From Bugulina stolonifera (lineage: Eukaryota > Bryozoa > Gymnolaemata > Cheilostomatida > Bugulidae), in assembly GCA_935421135.1 (NCBI GenBank), contig OW285189.1, positions 12,731,072 to 12,795,071 of the forward strand: 64,000 nucleotides of DNA, in the 5' to 3' direction. The first letter of the stretch is position 1; every line of letters starts with the position of its first letter. This document shows positions 55,861 to 64,000 of this stretch, piece by piece. The notes beneath the pieces are model-generated. The model did not search any database. It was not told where the DNA came from and was given only the letters and a program-made list of their open reading frames with translations. Made by a program: the position numbers and the translations under genes.

Positions 55861-56046
55861 TTATACAGCTACATGTACATGTATTTGGAAAAGGTTTTTC
55901 ATAAATTCGAATGGTAAAGTTGTATCAAAAGCTTGGCTAAAATCTAAAAATGTTCCCAATACAGAATTCCCATCATTTATTTCTTTTGAGATTTTGTCTG
56001 CAAATTTTACTGAGAGAAGAGATTTGTACTTCCAGTAAAACCACAT
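55861..56046 (-). pseudogene. LINE reverse transcriptase fragment
   Basis: The minus-strand translation contains FADKISKEINDG followed by GTFLDFSQAFDT, the conserved FLD-S-AFDT motif of non-LTR reverse transcriptases. Only ~60 residues remain. Confidence 0.72.
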
Positions 56047-56095
56047 TTCAGCTGTCTTGGTAGGGCATTAGTAGCCAGTGTCCAGTGACAGCAGG

Positions 56096-56195
56096 CTATT
56101 TCACTACACCAGATCAAAGTTAGCAACTTTGAGCGTCCAGGTATCATTTTGGTGAAATCGCTAACTTTGATCTACATGTAGTGTAGCCAAATAAG
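56096..56195. repeat. Short inverted repeat (TTTCACTACACCAGATCAAAG)
   Basis: GATCAAAGTTAGC and GCTAACTTTGATC arms make a ~100-bp hairpin, probably a MITE relic. Confidence 0.5.
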
Positions 56196-56221
56196 CTGAA
56201 ATCACTAAGTCTTATGTGAAA

Positions 56222-57230
56222 TTATGAATGAGCATAAAAAGGCTGATTCAGATGGTATAACAACAGAATAACTGCCAGCACCCTTTTGAGGAAAGGTAGA
56301 AATAGTCTACACCCCTAATTATTGAATTCTAAATAACAAACTACATGTATGTAATTACAGTGTGTAATGCATATACATCATACAGTGAAATATTATATAA
56401 CAGATAAAGTGTCTATCCAATAGCTATCTGACACCCTTATATGAAGTTGGAAGGTTCCACTGGTCTGTTACACCCAGTTTTCCTCATTCTCTCGCTGTGT
56501 TGTATAATAAAGTTAATGTATTTATAATAGATATATAATTACCCTATTAAAAGTTGTAATATTGTAGTGGCCAGCGTAACATTATAGACATATCCACTCT
56601 ACTGCATTGCATTGTCATGAACAATTCATGTATTAAGATATTATTTATGTATGTTGACTAGCCTGTGCAGAAACATATCTTATACTTACTTATTATGTGA
56701 ATTACTGAGCATAAACACCCTTTTTATACCTATGTAACTGGGGCTGACGTCTCAGAAATTGCTGTAATTAATTTTGCACATGTTTTGCATGTTTTTAAGC
56801 ATATTTTGTACGGTCGACCCATGTAAGGTTGCGCTTCCGGCCATTATCTTGTTGTGCAATTTCTGGCCTTTACCAGAACCTTTTCCCAAAGTTAGAATAC
56901 TATATAAAGCCAATGTTTTTTTACTGTTATTGTCTCAGTTGATGCTTGGATCTCAAGAAAGACACTTCTATACTACTTATACAGAGTCTTCTCTCGTAGT
57001 ACAGGTTAGTTCCAGCTGATAAGGTCTTCGACCTTGATGCCCGAACAGCCTATTAGGACTGAACATACTCTTTCTTAAGTATAGCAACAAGCATTGACTC
57101 GGGACCACATGGGTCGTCTTGGTTTACTTTATAACTACAAGTGCCTGTTGATCTTTCATGTAATGCAGAAGGCCTAGCACCATTCATAGGCTCTTCACTT
57201 GTGCAAGTAGATCGTCCCTTGACCATACGA
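56222..57230. repeat. ~1-kb dispersed repeat, copy a (LTR-like)
   Basis: Blocks such as CATAAAAAGGCTGATTCAGA, CCAGTTTTCCTCATTC, TTCAGTTGATGCTTGGA-type and GGCCTAGCACCA recur in the same order at 58989-59990. A TATATAAAG and a GAAAGACAC/AATAAAGACAC segment look like LTR promoter and polyadenylation parts, but LTR ends were not found. Confidence 0.55.
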
Positions 57231-57239
57231 ACACCTACA

Positions 57240-57740
57240 AAAACATTACAATAATATATGGGCTGTGAGTGGTGACCCTGTATGCAACCCAGAATTCCAC
57301 ACCATAGAGAAGGGCAGATAGTACAATTGCCCGGTAAACTGCACATTTGGTCTCGATAGTTAGGTCTTTATTGCGCTACACACGATATGTGAGCCTGCCG
57401 AAGCACTGGACATGCGTATCTCCAGTTCAGTGTCAAGTTTTGATGACCATTGAACCTAGATGTTTAAACTTGTTTACTGTAGCAAAATTTTTTCCATTAG
57501 TCTGTATGTCACTGTCTGCCTCTGAGGACCATGGTGGAGGTTGGTGCAGAACCTCCGTCTGTTTTATGTTTATCTTTAAGCCAAACTGTTGTGCAGACTG
57601 GGCAAAACAAGATATATCAATGTCCTGCGCATCACCATGGTCATGGGCAACAAAGGCTGTGTCGTCCACAACTATAATAAGTTCACACACTAAGACCCTT
57701 GTTCTACTTAGCACTGGGATATCAACATATTCACCGCAGT
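57240..57740 (-). pseudogene. LINE reverse transcriptase C-terminal fragment, frameshifted
   Basis: The minus strand shows VVDDTAFVAHDHGDAQ (the Y/VxDD motif block), FGLKINIKQTEVLHQPPP and KFKHLGS. Further on, in another frame, an LLYGVEFW-like segment appears (near 57310). The frames are broken, so this is a relic. Confidence 0.75.
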
Positions 57741-57994
57741 GTAGTACAAAGAATTACACCAAAAGGTGAACAAGCGCTACACAGTCTGTTAGTGTCCAGG
57801 TATATACATGTAATTATTATTATGCTGCAGGTTTTCATGATTATTATGTACATGCTGCAGTATTCTTTGATGCAATAAAGGCCACAGCACAAAGCATTAT
57901 GTTGATGCCTTCTATTTACATGTATAAATACAGTAGGTATCAGTTGGGTGTTTAACTGAAGAGAGAAATTGGCACATTTCAAAGCTTGTAGACA

Positions 57995-58290
57995 AATTTC
58001 CTCATTCTCAAAGCAATATTATGCCAGTAATTTTACCTAATGATCCATTAGTAACATCAAAAACTCACTGAAATACATACACGTGAATTATGTGAATTTC
58101 ACTGAAGTGGATGTCATTCTGTTGATTGGGCAAAAATATCAAAGTAACAAAAAACATTATTTGAACAAAAATAATAATTTCCTTGTTGGAATACTTGTCC
58201 AACATTAAGCTGTAATTAGTTGGCAGTGATTATATAATGATTTTTATCCAACCATAAATTGAACAAACACAGTACATAAGAGTAATGATC
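57995..58290. repeat. Dispersed repeat, copy a
   Basis: TCCTCATTCTCAAAGCAATA and the following ~290 bases recur at 63285-63605 in the same orientation with moderate divergence. Confidence 0.65.
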
Positions 58291-58299
58291 ATAGTGTAG

Positions 58300-58985
58300 G
58301 TGCTTTCTAAACATGTAGAATTTTATTTCGTACCTTGTAAGAATTGTGGTATAAAAGTATGTCAATAATATCAGTGCCCACTATTATGTGCAGAAGCATC
58401 CAATATCTTCCATCTACAAGACTTGGTGTATTGATGCAAATACCTTGGTTTTCCCCAGTAACAAACAAAACATCTCTAATACGTAGTGTGACAACTCCAA
58501 TAAGTAGCAAACTCTACTAAATATTTTTGCAGCATGTTACCGTGAACAAACTGAATGCAAGCCTTCTTCACTGTTATAATTTTTCTTATTCAATAAAAAG
58601 TTGGAAGTGCTTTCTCCAGTACAGTACAGTAATATAGACCTTGGTTGCTTCAATTTGCTAGTTCAGGGTAGATATGCTATAATATACATGCTTGCCAACT
58701 AGAAATTGTTGTATAGCTGCAGCATTATATTTTTAGTTGATATCATGCTCATTACAGCATTGCTTATTTAAAGTACATGTAAGATGCAATGAATATAGGA
58801 TTATTAGTAGACAAAATATTTTTAACCAAATAATTGATCTTGAAAATTCATCAATTGCACTGTGGATTGCAAGTCTATATGGGTTAGGCTTATTATACCC
58901 ATTCATATACAAAACATGACTGTGCCCTGGCTGCTGGCACCTCATGAATTCTCTTACCTCACTCAGGTTAAATCAAAAACTTACA
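58300..58985. other. Intergenic, nothing recognised
   Basis: AT-rich sequence with no gene or repeat that I can support. Confidence 0.4.
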
Positions 58986-58988
58986 TAA

Positions 58989-59990
58989 TCATGAATGGGC
59001 ATAAAAAGGCTGATTCAGATGGTACAACAACAGAATAACTGCCAGTACCCCTTTTAAGGAAAGGTAGAAATAGTCTACACCCCTAATTCTCCAAATCCAA
59101 ATAACAAACTACTCAAGTGACAGTATGCCTATACTATATAACAGATAGAGTCATCTAACATCCTTATGAAGTTGGAAGGTTCCATTGGTCTGTTACACCC
59201 AGTTTTCCTCATTCCCTTGCTAAATCTGTTTACATATAGTATAGGTAAAGGTAAATACACAAGTATTGAATTTCATTGCGACAATGGATTATAGAGAATA
59301 AAAATCTTGAACAAGTATGAATAAGACTGTACATACACATTATACATGTACATATTGTGGTGGCAGGACACATCAAGATACAATAACCTCCTCCAGCCAC
59401 TAACATTTATATTACAGTAATTCAACTACTTCCCTAATTATACATGCCTGTATTGTGCAATGATTGATAATTATTGATAAGCTAAGCTGAGCGAACTGGT
59501 TGTAACTTACTTTATGTATAACTTGCCTGTTATATACCTGTTGTAATGGGGCCGAGATCTCAGAATTAGTTACAATCAATTTATTATATGATATACATCA
59601 TTAGAAGCATATTTTGTATAAGCCCGACCTTAAAGAGGTTGGACCTCGTCCTTTTATCAGCCATCTTGTTACACAATTTCCGGATGATACTACATCGTCC
59701 TTTTTACAGGAGACACAATAATATATAAAGAGTGTGCTTTTTCACTGTGATTCAGTTGATGCTTGGACTCCAATAAAGACACATCTATACAGAGCTACTA
59801 CAGAATCTTCTTTCATAGCTAAGCTAGTGCCAGCTCTTGGTCCCATTGGACCTTGAAGTCCGAACTCTCTACTAAGATTGAACATACTCTATCTCAAGTT
59901 TTTTTCTAAGCATTACTGTACTGTTCACTCTATATGTAATTAGGAAGGCCTAGCACCACTCATAGACTCTTGCTACACCTATACAATCGT
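58989..59990. repeat. ~1-kb dispersed repeat, copy b
   Basis: Same block order as 56222-57230, including ATATATAAAG near 59722 and AATAAAGACAC near 59772. Confidence 0.55.
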
Positions 59991-60214
59991 ATCGTGTCCC
60001 AGAATATTACAGCGTTATATACTCTAAAACCAGACACTGCTTGAGAGTTTTAATATCCATCGCTATCAAATTCTGCTTTCAAAATAATTTATATAATAGC
60101 TGGTTTAAACAGACCACGCATGCAGCTATTTAGCTAATGGTACATAGGCCTACATGTTAGTAGTTGGACATTCCAAAAAGCAGCAAGTATATTTGCCGTA
60201 ACATAATTGGTAAG

Positions 60215-60657
60215 CAGGGCTCTCAAGTTGCTCAGTCAAAAAATCCGAGAAGTGTACAATGTACTGCAGTGTAAGCAGTGTAGCAGTATTACTCTACCAG
60301 CAATTGGTCAGAGATATAAATAAAGCTGTTGGTCATTTACATGCACATATCTATTGCTCTATGGAGTTAGCCTAACTGATTTCTCACAGCCTAATAACCC
60401 CAGTACATATATGTAATTCAGTCCTTGCCCTTGGAAAGTAATGGAATTAGTAGCTTTTTCCGAAGTAACTAACGAGCTATGAGATAAACTAAAGATTAAT
60501 TTGAAGATTTGGAGCATTCCAATTCAAAATATAGCTAATGTGAAAAAATCTCCCAAAATCCGAGCAGATCAGCAATAATGGAAAACTTCCCGAGCTCTCC
60601 GAGCAAGCACTCAAAATCCGAACTGCTCGGGGAAAATCCGAGAGCTTGAGAGCCCTG
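60215..60657. mobile_element. 443-bp MITE with CAGGGCTCTCAAG ends
   Basis: Inverted ends CAGGGCTCTCAAG...CTTGAGAGCCCTG are flanked by a 6-bp duplication GGTAAG (60209-60214 and 60658-60663). Subterminal AAATCCGAG motifs recur. Non-coding. Confidence 0.75.
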
Positions 60658-60669
60658 GGTAAGTACAGT

Positions 60670-61220
60670 GTAGCATAGAGGATTTTTGAACAAGCTATGA
60701 TAATTACTTCCCCCCCCCCACAGTGAGCTTACTGAGCTATAAGGAAATCAGCTGCAGTTTTGTATGTACTGTAGGTAAACATACAGCTTAGCTAACCTTG
60801 ATTCTAATGATTTCTAATGCTGAATTATGCTTAAACATTAATTTTGGGACTTAAACAAATTCTCGATAGGCCAAATTTACTAAATATTTCTATTGCAAAA
60901 TGCTCCAAGATTAGCAAAGTCTTGAATCTTTCTTTCGTTAAACATTTCTGCTTTTAGGGTGATGTATTTTGAAAATGACAATGACTACACTAAATATATA
61001 TATATATACGTATGCAGTATATTTAGAATTTAGATTACCTGTGTTTTCCCAGGGAACTGCCTGACAGTAATCCCACCCCTACTGTAGGGTGCAGGAGGTT
61101 CTAAAGCTAACCATAAATAGCCTCAGCACTCACAAACTAATGACTATGTAGAGTTATCATCTCCAGACACTTTTTTGCAATACATAGTAATGAAGGCTCG
61201 GCTATACAAGAGGCTGATTG
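60670..61220. other. Intergenic, nothing recognised
   Basis: AT-rich, with a short TA run near 60998-61008. Confidence 0.4.
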
Positions 61221-61227
61221 TTCGTTT

Positions 61228-61475
61228 GCTATGGTAGTACAGTGGTTATGGGGGCACAGTGGTTATGGGGGTACAGTGGTTATGGGGCACAGTGGTTATG
61301 GGGTACAGCGGTTATGGGGTACGGTGGTTATGGGGGTACAGTGGTTATGGGGTACAGTGGTTATGGGGGTACAGTGGTTATGGGGTACAGTGGTTATGGG
61401 GTACGGTGGTTATGAGACACAGTGGTTATGGGGGCACAGTGGTTATGAGACACAGTGGTTATGGGGGCACAGTAG
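61228..61475. repeat. Minisatellite (ACAGTGGTTATGGGG)
   Basis: About 15 units of 15-17 bp, ACAGTGGTTATGGGG with G or GT insertions. Confidence 0.92.
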
Positions 61476-61479
61476 GCCA

Positions 61480-62375
61480 CTTGAAGTGCTTAATAGACTG
61501 CTACATGTACAACTACATATGCATGTATGGCTACCGAACACACACATGTACAGCTACATGTTGATGTGCAACTACATTTACCGCTACATATACAGCTACC
61601 TAACACATGTCAGCCGTATCAGTCACATCCCACAGTATAAATATATCAAGTTAACAGTAAAAGTCCTAACATGCGTAGGTGTATTTGCTGAACAAAGCCC
61701 TACAATCTCCAGCACTCAGTTAGAGCATATGAACCTAATAATGACGAAATTATGTACAACTACACCTAGCTGACCCTCTATGAGGCTAATGGAAAGTATT
61801 TCGTGAAGCAGCTGGCAAGCGCAGTGTAGACAGCAAATTGTCATGTGAAGCTAAGGAAGTCCCTTATAGCATAAAATTGACGCTAGTTTGACTATTATAG
61901 GCTACTCCCTTATCTCTGGGTATGGCATGAGAACAATTAAACAGCTATTGTTACATAAGGCAAGGGAGACGATAATGGAACTTGTGCTAAACTTTTGAGT
62001 TTAGGCTGTTGAGTTCAGGCTGTTGAGTTTAGGTGATAATAAGCTATTCAAGAGAGAACTGAGGAGAGTACTGCTCCTGCTGATAAGCCGATACTGTGGT
62101 GAAACAGCCTCCGTGGTTATGGCTCCCTAGGCCAGCCACACAAACAGTATCATAGCTGACAGTATTATCCCTGCATGACATATTATTGTATCCATACCCA
62201 TTCATGCATTCATTATCTTATACACTGGTGTCTTATATTACATATACTAGCAATCAAGCTTTGGGATTACACTTATATTGCATCTTGGTTTTCCCACATT
62301 TATACATATTCTCAGTAATTGTCTACTCTTGCTTGGTTGTAATTTAATAGTCTTTTTGCCATTTATATAGTAACT
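61480..62375. other. Intergenic, nothing recognised
   Basis: No supported gene. A weak CTACATGTACAACTACAT-type repetition is seen at 61500-61600. Confidence 0.4.
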
Positions 62376-62379
62376 TCAT

Positions 62380-62960
62380 GGCCGACCTTATAGATTAAGC
62401 TCATAATTATATGTGACATGTTTCTCCTTATTGTAAGCACATTTTGTGCTGACCCTTTATGTGACCGACATCGGGCGGAACCATCCATGTTGTTGCATCA
62501 GTTCCGGAGCCGATACCATGTCGGCCGGCCGATACCATGTCGGGCTCTTTTGGCCGGAAGTTTGTTATGTATATAAGGCAGTGCATTTTGTGTTGTAATT
62601 CAGTTGTTGATTGCGCTTGAATAAAGCAACATCTCCTAACTCAAACCTACAGAGGCTTACTCTTTAGGCGGGTAACTCCACCTGAGGATCTTATGATCCA
62701 GTACGGCTCGAGTTCACCTCATCCTAGGCTAAGCATATCTCTATCCACCCCTTAGACTTAGGCCGATCTCTGGTTCTAATGAACCTAGCGTTGAGCTTAG
62801 GATCTCAAGGCTAGACAATCTTTCTCTACACTCCCTCGGAGTATAAACTCTACATGACCTACGTCGGTCCTGAGCTCCAATGAGTCCCGGCATCGGCCTA
62901 CGTCTGATATAACTTACAATACACCTATAAAGAGCACATATAACTGTTCACTCTTTTATG
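62380..62960. repeat. LTR-like dispersed repeat, divergent copy c
   Basis: TATATAAGG (near 62571) and AATAAAGCAACAT (near 62620), with TTCAGTTGTTGATTGC between them and ACTGTTCACTCTTTTATGTAAT at the end, correspond to the 3' half of the repeats at 56222 and 58989. It resembles the promoter and polyadenylation arrangement of an LTR. Confidence 0.45.
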
Positions 62961-63284
62961 TAATGAGTCGAAGATACACTTGGTCGGCCTCTACCACCTT
63001 CCAAGCCCTTCACATACTTGCAGCCCTCGGCTCTCGTATGCAACAACACACTCAAAAACATTACAATACTTCTGCCGTTACTATATTCCTGCTGTTACTA
63101 TATTCCTGCCGCTGCCATCATCTGCTAACACTGAGAATACCAAACATAGGTCCTGTATTACTTTACTCCATTGGTCTCTGATCTCATCTTTGATTGTATT
63201 GTATGTATAGATAATGAGAGCTAAAGGTTTAACTATAATTACATAAATATTGTATTGTATTGACCTGTACCGCTATGACATCAT

Positions 63285-63605
63285 CAGACAAAGTCCCTCA
63301 TTCTCAAAGCAATGTTATGCCAGCAATTTTACCTAATGATCCATTAGTAAGTTCAAAAACTCACTGAAATACATACATGTGAATTATGTGAATTTTGGTG
63401 AAGTGGATGTCATCTGTTGATTGGGCAAAAACATCAAAAAATTTGAGTGATAAAATATTTGAACAAAATAATATTTTCGTTTGTTGAAATACTTGTCTAA
63501 CATTAAACTGTAATTAGTTGGCAGTGATTACAATCATAATGGAATTTATAGACTGTTATTCAACAATTAATTGTACAAATAAATAAGGGTAATAACCTAA
63601 GTGAC
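63285..63605. repeat. Dispersed repeat, copy b
   Basis: Matches 57995-58290. The last 400 bases of the window hold nothing recognised. Confidence 0.6.
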
Positions 63606-64000
63606 TCTTGAGAGAGGGCAACTTCTAGTTATTACCCATAGCCCATAAGTGCCCAACTACCCATGCTTGTACCACATGTACATGTAGGCCTACTTGGCAC
63701 AGAACTGTCTAGTTACAGTTTAGGTGTAGTATATTAAAATGTAAAGGGCTACACTCAGTGCTAGTGGTAACTACAATGTATTGATTGAATTCAATTGGCC
63801 AGCTAACAGCTGTAGATTTTGGTGACCTCTACAGGACCTCAGCCCTCAGGCACCAGGTTTGAGGGCTAATGCTTGTAAATACTATAACAATAGTCTATAT
63901 AATTAGGTGAACTTCAGTCAATATTATGTAGGTGGTATGTAATAATGTACATTGCATTGTGCATGCAGGTTGAATTGTTGTGCAACAGAAATATATAATA

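Noticed and set aside
62963..63210. Two overlapping 72-76-residue frames
   Set aside because: They lie in repeat-derived sequence with no start context, splice borders or domain.

Overview
The window is eukaryotic nuclear DNA from an animal. Its genes carry many short introns, Ski/Sno-type and BRICHOS-type proteins are present, and DNA transposons, foldback elements and minisatellites are dense. The species cannot be fixed from sequence alone. An AT-rich invertebrate, possibly an early-branching one, is only a guess.

The main feature is a family of ~9.7 kb transposons present three times. Copy 1 (1-3288) is cut by the window edge. Copy 2 (19320-29015) and copy 3 (32841-42502) look complete. 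Each complete copy has ~540 bp terminal inverted repeats (TIRs) starting AGTAGTATAGTCAG and an exact 6-bp target duplication (TGTACT, TGTATT). Each carries two divergent spliced genes: a ~1454-residue family-B DNA polymerase with N-terminal zinc fingers, and a ~406-residue protein with an acidic/basic tail and what looks like two OB-fold repeats (candidate single-strand DNA-binding protein). Between the genes lies a large palindromic array of 31-bp units. Ends, target size and polymerase recall Polinton/Maverick elements, but I see no integrase, capsid, ATPase or protease gene. A 77-bp mini-element with the same ends and a 6-bp duplication sits at 43660-43736.

Layout: 1-3288 element copy 1; 3289-6545 foldback elements and short repeats; 6546-17742 a host Ski/Sno-like gene with about 14 visible exons and minisatellites in its introns; 18553-30180 a hAT-type element (8-bp duplication GTGATGGC) containing element copy 2; 30203-32090 a second copy of the same hAT-type element with its own duplication (GTTGTGAG), lacking the insertion and so giving the empty site; 32841-42502 element copy 3 in the opposite orientation; 42938-45763 and 51502-53994 two paralogous minus-strand genes for type II membrane BRICHOS proproteins with a furin-type site and a short C-terminal four-cysteine peptide; 54000-64000 SINE, LINE, minisatellite and other repeat remnants without a convincing host gene.

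Within the element, the two divergent genes plausibly form a replication module (polymerase plus DNA-binding protein) around a central palindromic control region. The two BRICHOS genes look like a tandem duplication in which the precursor is conserved and the released peptide has diverged, as in BRICHOS-derived antimicrobial peptides of annelids.
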